Positions 1 through 8,516 of a stretch of 26,058 nucleotides of DNA are shown one piece after another. Every line of letters begins with the position of its first letter. Within the stretch, counting starts at the first letter, position 1. Made by a program: the position numbers and the translations under genes. Origin of the DNA: a virus. The DNA is taken from positions 1 through 26,058 of the IMG/VR virus record IMGVR_UViG_3300028840_006311, one strand, 5' to 3'. The notes under the pieces were generated by a model, which saw only the letters and a program-made list of their open reading frames with translations, ran no database searches and was not told where the DNA came from.

Positions 1-899
1 ATCACATCTTCTGTTAATACCTCTGCAGCTCGAACATCGCGCTTTCCTTGTTGTGACGAACGAGGTAAGTCCATAATTGATTCATAGCGGTCAATAAAGT
101 CTAATAGTTGTTGTGCACGCGCTGCTTTCTGTGCAGGAGTTGCAGCAGCAGCAAACATTCGATTTGCACCGGCAGCTTGTTGCACCACATCTTTACCTGA
201 AATCAATTCTTCTAATACTGCCACATTAGCACTACGCACCGCTGGGTCTGCATCAAAATAACCACTGAATTGTTGTGCTAAGCCTGCATCCTGAATTTCT
301 TTTTTGAGTGTTTGCAGATTACGAACTTGTTGTTGTTTACGAGCTTTTTCTGCTGCAATATCAGCACGCGTCGCCATTTCTTTGCCAGCTACAAATCTTT
401 GAATATCCATAGGCGGTTGCGCAGGTGCAATTGCTTCTTTACGACGCGCGGCTTCCATTGCTGCAGCTTGACGTGGTGCAGTAACTGGGTCTAATAATGG
501 ACTAGGACCAGGAGATAATGTCTCAGGCGGACCAGCAGTTTGTGCATAGAGTTCCACCAATGCGTCTTGTGTTTCCTGAGGTAGGTTTGCAATTATTTCA
601 GTAGGTACCTGAGATGCATCACCATAAGTAGCTGCCAAAGTTTTAGCAACACGTTGTGGGTCTTGTAGTTGTTTTGCAGCACGTGCTCGTGGGTCTTCTG
701 CTGCGCCAGCAAATGATTCACGCAATGCTGCCACACCACCTACAATTGCAGGGGAAGTTGCAATTTTATCAGCCGCATTGATGACTACGCCCAACTGTTC
801 CATGGTGCGGTTGCGCACTGGTTGTTTCGATAATTCGTCTAATTTTGGACCTTTGCGAGCACGTAAATAACCACCCACATCTGCAATAATTCTAGCCAT
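1..899 (-). CDS. Alanine/glutamine-rich helical virion-type protein, C-terminus cut by window edge
   Basis: The frame is open from the ATG at 899 to the left edge, giving 299 visible codons, so the C-terminus is missing. A strong Shine-Dalgarno AAGGAGAT lies a few bases before the start. The visible part is rich in Ala, Gln, Arg and Glu, has few hydrophobic runs and reads as long helices, probably with coiled-coil stretches. I recognise no enzyme motif. It follows the 233-aa helical gene by 9 bases, at the distal end of the structural operon. In T7-like podophages this place downstream of the nozzle gene holds the internal core or ejection proteins. An ejection or internal virion protein is therefore the best guess, from position and composition only. 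Confidence 0.75.
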   Translation of the reverse strand, partial: MARIIADVGGYLRARKGPKLDELSKQPVRNRTMEQLGVVINAADKIATSPAIVGGVAALRESFAGAAEDPRARAAKQLQDPQRVAKTLAATYGDASQVPTEIIANLPQETQDALVELYAQTAGPPETLSPGPSPLLDPVTAPRQAAAMEAARRKEAIAPAQPPMDIQRFVAGKEMATRADIAAEKARKQQQVRNLQTLKKEIQDAGLAQQFSGYFDADPAVRSANVAVLEELISGKDVVQQAAGANRMFAAAATPAQKAARAQQLLDFIDRYESIMDLPRSSQQGKRDVRAAEVLTEDV

Positions 900-908
900 T
901 ATATCTCC

Positions 909-1610
909 TTATAAGCGAGGGTCGTTACCAGCTCGAGCTTTTCTTGCAGCTGCTGCATACATTTGTGCAGCTTGTGGGTTAGTTTCTGATGCAGCCATTG
1001 CTTCCAAATCTTTTGCCATTTTAGCAAAGTCTTTCGAAGAAGTATAGACAAAGCCTTCGTATTTGGAGTAGATATCTGAAATACGAGAACGTGCTTCTTG
1101 TGATTTGCCAGCTCTTGCTTTTTCTGCTTCCACCAATTTACCTTCTTCCACTGCAGCTTCCGTACGAGCAAGCGCGGCTTTTTGTCTTGCATCTGCCAAT
1201 TGTGAAGCAAATTGACTTCTAAACAATTTTTCTTTGGTAGCTGCTTGTTCTGCAGTACCACGAGCAAGTGATAAACCGCGGCCGCCTTCTACTAAACCAC
1301 GTTGCGTAGCTAATGCTTGTGCCGCGCCACGACGTAATGCTTCCACCGAAGCTTCTTCTTGACGTTGCACATCAGTAACTGCTTCTCCAGCAGCGGCAAC
1401 TTGACCTTCGAGCCCACTGCGAATCGCTTCTTCTGCTGCAAGTTCTCGTTCTAAAATACTGGTATCAAAACCAGCAGGGACTGCATAGTCCACACCTTCA
1501 ATAGTGACAACTTCACGGTCTTGTCCACCACCAGAAAATTTTCTTGCTCTTCGTTTTTTGCCACCGAATAAATCTCCAACAGCAGTTCCAATATCTTGAA
1601 ATACAGGCAT
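909..1610 (-). CDS. Alanine-rich helical protein, possible internal virion/ejection protein
   Basis: This 233-aa protein has a Gly-containing N-terminus (residues 1-18, including GTAVGDLFGG). A short basic stretch (KKRRARK) follows, and then a nearly uninterrupted Ala/Glu/Arg/Gln-rich region from about residue 50 to the end, typical of long helices or a coiled coil. No catalytic motif is visible. AGAGGA stands 5-10 bases before the ATG. It lies between the 600-aa structural gene (21-base gap) and the partial helical gene (9-base gap). Length and position resemble T7 gp14-type internal core proteins, but I see no residue-level match, so the function is inference. Confidence 0.8.
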   Translation of the reverse strand: MPVFQDIGTAVGDLFGGKKRRARKFSGGGQDREVVTIEGVDYAVPAGFDTSILERELAAEEAIRSGLEGQVAAAGEAVTDVQRQEEASVEALRRGAAQALATQRGLVEGGRGLSLARGTAEQAATKEKLFRSQFASQLADARQKAALARTEAAVEEGKLVEAEKARAGKSQEARSRISDIYSKYEGFVYTSSKDFAKMAKDLEAMAASETNPQAAQMYAAAARKARAGNDPRL

Positions 1611-1631
1611 ATTTGTCCTCTACGTTCTTAC

Positions 1632-3434
1632 TTAGAAGCTGGTTTCTGCAGCTTCCATTTTTCCAATTAGATAAATCCAATGTCCACCCATTCCTACATA
1701 AACTGAATTAGTAGGGTTGACTCCAGCACCATTATTCAAACCATTAGGGTCATTGATAACCCAACGAACTTCGATGAATTGTTCACCACCATCGGTATTT
1801 GGAGTTTTAGGAGTGCCAGGATTATTAACATCTCCCACATTTCTACGGCTTCTTGAACCTAATCCGGATTTACCTATAAAATATGGATACCCCTGGTCAA
1901 CATAACCGCGCGTATTACGTCCACCTGAATTATTCTGTACTAAAGGTATCTGAAAGATTTCAAAGTCATAATTTTCAGATGATGCAGTACCAGCTCCCCA
2001 CAATGGAGCAAACTTTCCGCTTTTAATACGGTCAACTAAATATAAACTTTTACTGCCACTCACAATCTGTGCATAAGCAACTTGTTCATATTGTTTATCA
2101 TCAGCTCGTAAGCCCGTGCTAATACCCACACCAATTGAAGATGATAAAGATGTTGATGGGGGCACCAAACCAGAGCCCCATGTACCACCGTTTCTACCAG
2201 ACCCACTCAGAAATGGGTAATTAGAAGAATTAGGTGAGCTAACAAAATGAGAATAATAATTGTTAACAGCAAACACGTGGTGAATTGTGAAAGGCTGAGA
2301 GATTGGAATAATTCTACGGTCTTGAATGTAACCGTTCCAAGGTGTTCCCGAACCACTGTTATAAGTTTCTCCATAAGGTAATCCAATATTATTAATGTCT
2401 TCTGCACGAATATCATTCCAACCACCGAACATTGGTACTGCCATGACAGTATAACCTGCTTGCTCAGCAATTGAAGAAGACACCGGCTGTTGAGAATGAA
2501 TATCACGACCTGCCGCGAGTCCATCTAATAGTATTGTATCTAACGCCTCCGAATTTTTCTGGATTCTACCATTTCTAGGTAAACCTGAACGTGCGGTAAT
2601 TTTTTGGTCTGCTTCCGCCTCATCAGGAGTAAATGCAACTGCACTATACTGAGAGGAAGTAGCGAAACTTGAAGGAATGTTTTGCACTGGATAGGTAGTG
2701 CCATCATATAAATCAGAGACTACCGAAGGCCCTTCAAAATTTAGTTTAATAGTAAGTGAAGACACACAAAACTGTAGCTGTGTTGGGTCAGATTTACCTG
2801 TCCACACATTAGGAAAATTTGCAGTCAATAAATAAGTACGACGTGGGTCAATTGTTTCATCAATTCCATTGATAAAGATAGGATTAAATTGTTGTGCTTC
2901 TCCATCAAAAAGTAGACCAGAAATTTCTTGCTTAAAGATAGTTTCTTTTGCAACGTTATAGATAACATCTTCATTGAAACCGTAATCATATGCTTGTGGT
3001 TTACTACGAATTTCTAATTCAATGTCATAAATATCAGCATCACCAGCTGCTAATTCAGCATCAATTGCTGCAGGGTCCCATGTATCTTTGACAGCGTTTG
3101 GTCCCATGCCTAAGTCTACTGACACTGACATTGATTTTAATACAGGAAGTGGCGTTTCATCACCTACGATATTATCAGTCCACTGGTCTTGTAATGGTGG
3201 TAACACAATAGGAAATACTATTTTAGAAGGTTCATCATCTTGATAAGAAAACGCATATGCTGGTAGCCGTGGACAATTAAGAGTAATACTAAATGCTGGT
3301 TTATTAAGCTTTAAATTTTCTGGTGCAATTGTTTTCTGTGCCAGAGATGAAGAAATTGCAGTTAGAGGTGCATTAACATGCTCAACTGCAAGTTTAGTAC
3401 CACGACTGAGTTCTTTACGAGTAATCTTTGCCAT
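1632..3434 (-). CDS. Large virion structural protein, possibly tail-associated
   Basis: This 600-aa protein is rich in Ser, Gly, Asn, Pro and aromatic residues and predominantly beta in character. It has no signal peptide or membrane segment. Its N-terminus (MAKITRKELSRGTKL) resembles the start of the upstream 300-aa protein (RKITKEQFEEG), which suggests a shared virion-attachment segment. From memory, paired proteins beginning this way occur in aquatic podophage structural modules. The start follows the upstream stop by one base (TAAGATG), with GGAG inside the end of the upstream gene, so translational coupling is likely. The C-terminal third, from about residue 330, is Gly/Ser/Asn-rich and could be an exposed or receptor-facing domain. 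The exact role is not established. Confidence 0.85.
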   Translation of the reverse strand: MAKITRKELSRGTKLAVEHVNAPLTAISSSLAQKTIAPENLKLNKPAFSITLNCPRLPAYAFSYQDDEPSKIVFPIVLPPLQDQWTDNIVGDETPLPVLKSMSVSVDLGMGPNAVKDTWDPAAIDAELAAGDADIYDIELEIRSKPQAYDYGFNEDVIYNVAKETIFKQEISGLLFDGEAQQFNPIFINGIDETIDPRRTYLLTANFPNVWTGKSDPTQLQFCVSSLTIKLNFEGPSVVSDLYDGTTYPVQNIPSSFATSSQYSAVAFTPDEAEADQKITARSGLPRNGRIQKNSEALDTILLDGLAAGRDIHSQQPVSSSIAEQAGYTVMAVPMFGGWNDIRAEDINNIGLPYGETYNSGSGTPWNGYIQDRRIIPISQPFTIHHVFAVNNYYSHFVSSPNSSNYPFLSGSGRNGGTWGSGLVPPSTSLSSSIGVGISTGLRADDKQYEQVAYAQIVSGSKSLYLVDRIKSGKFAPLWGAGTASSENYDFEIFQIPLVQNNSGGRNTRGYVDQGYPYFIGKSGLGSRSRRNVGDVNNPGTPKTPNTDGGEQFIEVRWVINDPNGLNNGAGVNPTNSVYVGMGGHWIYLIGKMEAAETSF

Positions 3435-3435
3435 C

Positions 3436-4338
3436 TTATTTTTTTCGCTCCAAAAATGTTAGAGTGCCATTATATTGTTGTAGTCTCCAAGGTGTACTAG
3501 TTGCATTTTTCCACCGTACGTCTCCTGTGGAAACTGTAGAGGATGTATCCCAGTTAGGAATAAATATATTAAGACGTACTCTACTTTTAGCCGCAACTGG
3601 TACATTGACATTTCTACAAGATACTGCAACTCCCCATGCTTTTTGTCCACTACCAGCACCTGGTACTAACATGTTAGGCAACATATCTGAATCCCAATCT
3701 GTAGTGGCTGCAGCAAACTGTGCATCAGCATAGATTTGACTTTTTTGTAATTCTACTGCAGTAGTTTGTGGCTGAGATGCATTGAGTGGATGGTCAATTT
3801 CCATTTGTACTACGAAATCTTGCACATAAGAACCACTTTGAATCGTATCTACTGGGCCAACTGCTGCCCAACGCCAATCATCTGAAAAGGGAGCTTGTGG
3901 ATTACCAGATAATTCATCACACTGAAACCACATATCATAATCAGTTACTACGATAGGCTCATCAGTCCAAAAACTAACTTGCCATTGATAACCATTGCTG
4001 CAATACTTGCCACCAGCTGCTACCTGTAAGTTTACACCTGTAGCTTTCGAGTTAATTCCTTTCATTCGTAAAGAACCACTGGGAAATTCTACATTAGCAT
4101 CACGTGCTGGTAACCAAGGAGCTTCTAATAATCCAGTTGATGTACCACTGGGAACAAAATTGGTATCTCTTTCAGTATAGCCAAAAACTAATTGTTGCTG
4201 AAACCATGATGATTTATCATCAGTTGCTGGTAGGAAATTAAAACGATTAGTAGCATCTTCAAGATAATTGTCAATTGCATTGGAATCAATAACCACACCT
4301 TCTTCAAATTGTTCTTTAGTGATTTTTCTATTCGACAT
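3436..4338 (-). CDS. Virion structural protein with short N-terminal anchor-like motif
   Basis: This 300-aa protein starts with RKITKEQFEEG, then a helical stretch to about residue 35. The rest is rich in beta-prone residues, with many Trp, Gln, Ser and Thr, and shows no catalytic motif. AGGAAA sits before the ATG. It is followed directly by the 600-aa gene, whose N-terminus is similar in pattern, so the two probably attach to the same virion site or form one complex. I recall proteins with this type of start as structural proteins of aquatic podophages but cannot verify it. Alternatives are a tail-fibre adaptor or a head decoration protein. Confidence 0.83.
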   Translation of the reverse strand: MSNRKITKEQFEEGVVIDSNAIDNYLEDATNRFNFLPATDDKSSWFQQQLVFGYTERDTNFVPSGTSTGLLEAPWLPARDANVEFPSGSLRMKGINSKATGVNLQVAAGGKYCSNGYQWQVSFWTDEPIVVTDYDMWFQCDELSGNPQAPFSDDWRWAAVGPVDTIQSGSYVQDFVVQMEIDHPLNASQPQTTAVELQKSQIYADAQFAAATTDWDSDMLPNMLVPGAGSGQKAWGVAVSCRNVNVPVAAKSRVRLNIFIPNWDTSSTVSTGDVRWKNATSTPWRLQQYNGTLTFLERKK

Positions 4339-4346
4339 ATTATTTC

Positions 4347-4871
4347 CTAAATCTCAAAGATAGTCGTGACATTGACATGTGCAGTTGATGAAGTTTTTAA
4401 ACAACCAACGATACCTGCACTAGCAGCTGCACCGGCATTATTTATATATGCAGTTCCATCAAAAACGCAGCCAACAAATGCAGCTTTTGCACCACTCGCC
4501 ATAGTTATTTCTTTACTGAAACGACAACCATTGAATATTGCAGTTGCAGCTGCAGTCATCGTAATACCTTCAGAAAAATCCATGTCACTAATAATTGTTG
4601 CAGTTGCACTTACTGCCGTTGCTTTAGTTATTTTAGTACCACCAGCAGATGATAATCTAGATGTTGCAGCTGAAAATGCTCCCATGGGAAACTTACCATT
4701 AGCTACAAATTGTCTAGTTGCAGTAGCTCGTAATGCTTCTTTATCAGTAACTAAACCAAATGCATCAACAATATTAGCAATCTCTTCTCGAGTTTCTTGC
4801 TGATACTGTTCTTTTGGATTATCTGCAGCATCCGCCTTAGTAATTGGTAATTCTCTAACGATACTAGGCAT
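4347..4871 (-). CDS. Small protein with beta-helix-like repeats
   Basis: This 174-aa protein has a charged helical N-terminal part (residues 1-60) and a C-terminal part (about 75-165) of repeating rungs. In the latter, small residues alternate with beta strands and recurring turns: DMDFSEGITM, GCRFSKEITM and GCVFDGTAYI. The pattern is that of a short parallel beta-helix, as found in tail spikes and fibre tips, but without a visible sugar-cleaving active site. AAGG precedes the start by about nine bases. It lies directly after the nozzle-like gene, where tail appendage genes are common. A small spike or plug protein is plausible; the assignment rests on repeat shape only. Confidence 0.78.
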   Translation of the reverse strand: MPSIVRELPITKADAADNPKEQYQQETREEIANIVDAFGLVTDKEALRATATRQFVANGKFPMGAFSAATSRLSSAGGTKITKATAVSATATIISDMDFSEGITMTAAATAIFNGCRFSKEITMASGAKAAFVGCVFDGTAYINNAGAAASAGIVGCLKTSSTAHVNVTTIFEI

Positions 4872-4873
4872 AA

Positions 4874-7804
4874 TTATCTACCTTTCCTTCTGAAGCCTTT
4901 CATAATGCGAGCATATACTCTTGCTGCAGCAATTCTAAATTTTTCAGCAGGTGATAGCATATGTCCGAACATTTGTGCAACCACTTTGTCACCTTTGACG
5001 CCGACCGATGTTTTAATATTATCGACTTCAGCATCACCAATTAAGAAGTTACCGGTAGCACTATCACTATGGCTACCCCATTCAGCTAATTCATTAAATG
5101 TTGCAGTATTAGTTGCGTTAGCATTATCACCCATTCTTTTTCTAATCGCGTTCTTGGTAACTTTAATCAGTGCGTTTGGACTAGTTGCAAAATCTAATAA
5201 TTGTGCAGCATACTGCTTATAGTTAGTAGAAATTACTGAATTGAAGATTCTCAATGGCCAACCTGCTTGTCCTGGGTCACCTGACTGTAGTCCAGCATTA
5301 CCTGAAGATTCTACGTCCATAGAAACACCGCGAGCTTTCATCATAAAGCCAGATTCTCCACTGTTGATTTCTTCTCCAGTATATACCCAATCAACTGCCT
5401 GCACTGAATCTATCGGTTGTGAAGTTAACATAGCACGAGTCTGGTCTTCCCACACTCTAACTGCTAACGAACTTTGGATTGCTCTACTATCTAATGTATT
5501 AGCAGTAATTGTTTCTATTCCCAACGCAAAAGTATCATCGTTACTACCCGTTACTCGACGAAATGCTAATCGACAAATTGGATTTCGATAGCGAGAGATA
5601 AAACCAAAGTTTGGTGAAGTTGTATGAGAACCACTTGCACCCACTAGTTCAATTCGAATTGTATCTCCATCGGGGTCACCATTACCTGACGAGGAATCTT
5701 CAACCCAAATACCTTGCTCTAAAGTGTCGTCAGCTGAACCGATGAAATATGCACCACGTGCTCCTAGTCTTTCAGGTGGTAAATCAAATACTACTTCATA
5801 ATTGTTGGTAGCACTTTCGTTAAGATATGGTTTCCAATGAGTATTATCAAACTTAAATTCCATGCTAATGTTATTGATATTATCAGTGCCATGTGGTTCA
5901 ATATCAACATCAGATTTAGAAGGTACTAATTCAATGGGAATATACATGGGACTTGCATCTGATGCAGAAACGAAAGTATTTGCCCAATTGAATTCATAAT
6001 TTTTTGATATCTTAATTGGTTTATTTATGAAGAAGAAACCTCGGTCTCTGACTGCACTAGTAACTGCTTCATTTTGTCCATTATCAAACCATTCACCGGT
6101 AAAAATTCTACGGTCTTCTTGGTCTACAATCGATGCATCTAATGCACCACCACGGCCTAATTCACAAATAGCAAAAGAACGATTTTTGACATCAAATCCT
6201 GTAGCACTTTCATCATAATTAGTTGTATCTGTTTGTGATTGTTCACGCACATCGGTTACGGCAAATACACTATTACCATGCGCAAGTATCCATGGACGAG
6301 GTAGATTTCTCTGTGCTTGTACAATAGGACTTGAGCCAGACATAGAAACTACTGATTCGTAATTCCAAAAATGATAACCACCATCTTCTAAAATAAAACT
6401 CAATCTAAGTTCTGGTAAATTAATGAATACCTGACCTGCACTAGGCTCATAACTGAGATTTACGCCTGTTTGAGAAATAGCATTCCATTGATAAAATGAT
6501 GTAGGCTGTGGCTCATCACCTGCAGAAGCTCCATTAGCTGTGTAATAATTTAATAATGGATTAGAGATACCATCTTCAAAGAAATCTTGAATTGGTTTTG
6601 AAATTCTATTGACTGAAGTATTACCATAGTTACGATAGATACCATTCTTTGCAACCCAAATAATAGCGCCTTCTACATTGACCCATGCATTCGGCCCTAA
6701 AATTCCTACCGAATCAGATATTTCAGTAGTTCGGCCACCAGAGATTAAATCTCCTTTTGCAGGGTTATAGTAGAAAGTTCTATCGTCTTCTGTCCATACA
6801 ATTAAGTTACCTAGAGTAGGAGCTACTGCAACAATTTTCGCCTGAAATGGCTGTACGTTACCATCTAAAATAGCATTAGCATCCTCAGGGTCTGAGAAGT
6901 AAAGTACATTATCAACTGCATAAACTAAACGATTATCTAATACACATACAGCTTGTGGCTTACTAAACTCATCCTGCGTTAAATATGTTAAACCATCAAC
7001 TGCAAAGATACCATCACGCACCGGTAATGGACGAACACATGAACTTTCTGCATACGGGTCTCGATAATCAGATGTGTAGACGCCTTGTACCGACATACGT
7101 CGCTGCCGCCAAGTTTTTTCTGCATAACGTGGGTCAATAGGTGTATAAATCCATGCGCCAGCTCTTTTAGAACCAAAGTGGAGAATAGTTCTACCAGCTG
7201 AATCTTTTTGTTCTGCAAACCAGAAAAACTCTTCGTCATCAGCATTAAATTCTCTATTGGGTCCTAACTCATTTTGGCCGGCATCAATCCACACCTGATA
7301 ATCAGATTCAAAATTATCGCTTCTTACTGATTCATATACACCGTGTCTATCCGGAATTTCTGCACCCATCTCAGAAGTATGTAAATGTAAAGGTACTTCC
7401 CACCGGTCATCAGTTTCAAGGTCATAAATAAATACCGTATAGAGTGAACGATATTGTGCTAATATTTTCCAGTTATCAAATGATTCTTCTGACCTGCGAA
7501 AATCAGAAGTATACGCATTCATTCTAAAAACAGAAATAATCTGTGCATGTCCAAATGAAGTATCACGAATTAAAAATGAACCTAAATGTCTATCAATACC
7601 AACTGGATAATTACCAAAAGCTTCTTTACCTGTAGTTAAGCAAGAATCTAATACTGCACGAGTACCAAATCCTGGTCTAACTTTCCAAGAACTTTCAAAT
7701 TTTTCTAAATTTTGAATCCAACTAACCCCTCTGTCCTCGCTATTAGGAGTAACACCAGGTTTAATGAGGTCAATTAATTTAGTGCTTCTATCAAAAACTG
7801 CCAT
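4874..7804 (-). CDS. Tail nozzle / tail tubular B-like protein
   Basis: This 976-aa protein lies immediately downstream of the portal and adaptor genes. That is the place of the nozzle gene in short-tailed phages (T7 gp12, P22 gp10 type). The N-terminal part has the usual opening in which the protein is laid against a series of inputs (IDLIKPGVTPNSEDRGVSWI). The middle (about 265-410) has repeated strand-rich blades (VCVLDNRLVYAVDNVLYFSD, GNLIVWTEDDRTFYY, EGAIIWVAKNGIYR) that resemble the propeller part of such nozzle proteins. AAGGAA lies seven bases before the ATG. There is no membrane segment. Length and position agree; sequence-level identity to a named family was not tested. Confidence 0.85.
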   Translation of the reverse strand: MAVFDRSTKLIDLIKPGVTPNSEDRGVSWIQNLEKFESSWKVRPGFGTRAVLDSCLTTGKEAFGNYPVGIDRHLGSFLIRDTSFGHAQIISVFRMNAYTSDFRRSEESFDNWKILAQYRSLYTVFIYDLETDDRWEVPLHLHTSEMGAEIPDRHGVYESVRSDNFESDYQVWIDAGQNELGPNREFNADDEEFFWFAEQKDSAGRTILHFGSKRAGAWIYTPIDPRYAEKTWRQRRMSVQGVYTSDYRDPYAESSCVRPLPVRDGIFAVDGLTYLTQDEFSKPQAVCVLDNRLVYAVDNVLYFSDPEDANAILDGNVQPFQAKIVAVAPTLGNLIVWTEDDRTFYYNPAKGDLISGGRTTEISDSVGILGPNAWVNVEGAIIWVAKNGIYRNYGNTSVNRISKPIQDFFEDGISNPLLNYYTANGASAGDEPQPTSFYQWNAISQTGVNLSYEPSAGQVFINLPELRLSFILEDGGYHFWNYESVVSMSGSSPIVQAQRNLPRPWILAHGNSVFAVTDVREQSQTDTTNYDESATGFDVKNRSFAICELGRGGALDASIVDQEDRRIFTGEWFDNGQNEAVTSAVRDRGFFFINKPIKISKNYEFNWANTFVSASDASPMYIPIELVPSKSDVDIEPHGTDNINNISMEFKFDNTHWKPYLNESATNNYEVVFDLPPERLGARGAYFIGSADDTLEQGIWVEDSSSGNGDPDGDTIRIELVGASGSHTTSPNFGFISRYRNPICRLAFRRVTGSNDDTFALGIETITANTLDSRAIQSSLAVRVWEDQTRAMLTSQPIDSVQAVDWVYTGEEINSGESGFMMKARGVSMDVESSGNAGLQSGDPGQAGWPLRIFNSVISTNYKQYAAQLLDFATSPNALIKVTKNAIRKRMGDNANATNTATFNELAEWGSHSDSATGNFLIGDAEVDNIKTSVGVKGDKVVAQMFGHMLSPAEKFRIAAARVYARIMKGFRRKGR

Positions 7805-7814
7805 GCATTATTCC

Positions 7815-8516
7815 TTATGGGTTGATATAATAAACGTCTTCACTAAGCACATATCGATTTGCATTGCGCAATCTGCCTCGTTCAACGAAATCATTTAAGT
7901 GCTGGAGTCGGGTCTTAATCTGCCTCAACGTTGCATCATTTTCTGCTGCATCAACCATGAAATATGATTTAGCTGCAAACAGTGCAATCAAATCATGAAA
8001 TTGAAGTAACTCATCGATATATTCATTGTCGCCTGTACTGATTTGAGACCAATCAATATTTTGAATTGGAATATATTCGATTCGAATAGTTGCATTGATG
8101 GTTCCGCTAAATTTAAGCAAAGTGTTCTGAAGCATAAATCTTGCTGGATAAAGAACTCCTGGAGTGATGAGTTGTTCATAAGAATAGACTGGTGTATATA
8201 CGTTTTTAACATTGCTGCTGCCATCCAACTGTACAATTCGAATAATTTGCGCTAACTGTCTTTGTGGAGAAGCAACTGAAGCGCCCATAATAGGTGATGC
8301 AACTGCAGCTAAATCTAATTCATCAACGTTAGATAATGTGTATTCTTGTGTAACTAAAAAGAAATTAGGGTCAATATCTGAAACTGCTTGCACAAACTCT
8401 TCGTAGCCAATTTCAAGCCATTGTGCAACGTCAGTATTCGATACAAAGGTAGTATCAGAATCATCAATGATTTTTCTGAAATAATCTGCTACATTTTCTG
8501 CATATTTGAGTGCCAT
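7815..8516 (-). CDS. Head-tail connector / adaptor protein
   Basis: This 233-aa protein sits between portal and nozzle, as gp11 does in T7 and gp4 in P22. The N-terminus (residues 1-45) is helical and acidic. The middle is strand-rich, with a YEQLITPGVLYPARFML segment. The C-terminal part (about 165-220) contains long helices (DELLQFHDLIALFAAKSYFM, TLRQIKTRLQHLNDFVERGR) of the kind that pack against the portal ring in connector proteins. Its ATG overlaps the portal stop codon (TAATG), so the two are translated in tandem at matched levels. Assignment is by position, size and helical pattern. Confidence 0.85.
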   Translation of the reverse strand: MALKYAENVADYFRKIIDDSDTTFVSNTDVAQWLEIGYEEFVQAVSDIDPNFFLVTQEYTLSNVDELDLAAVASPIMGASVASPQRQLAQIIRIVQLDGSSNVKNVYTPVYSYEQLITPGVLYPARFMLQNTLLKFSGTINATIRIEYIPIQNIDWSQISTGDNEYIDELLQFHDLIALFAAKSYFMVDAAENDATLRQIKTRLQHLNDFVERGRLRNANRYVLSEDVYYINP

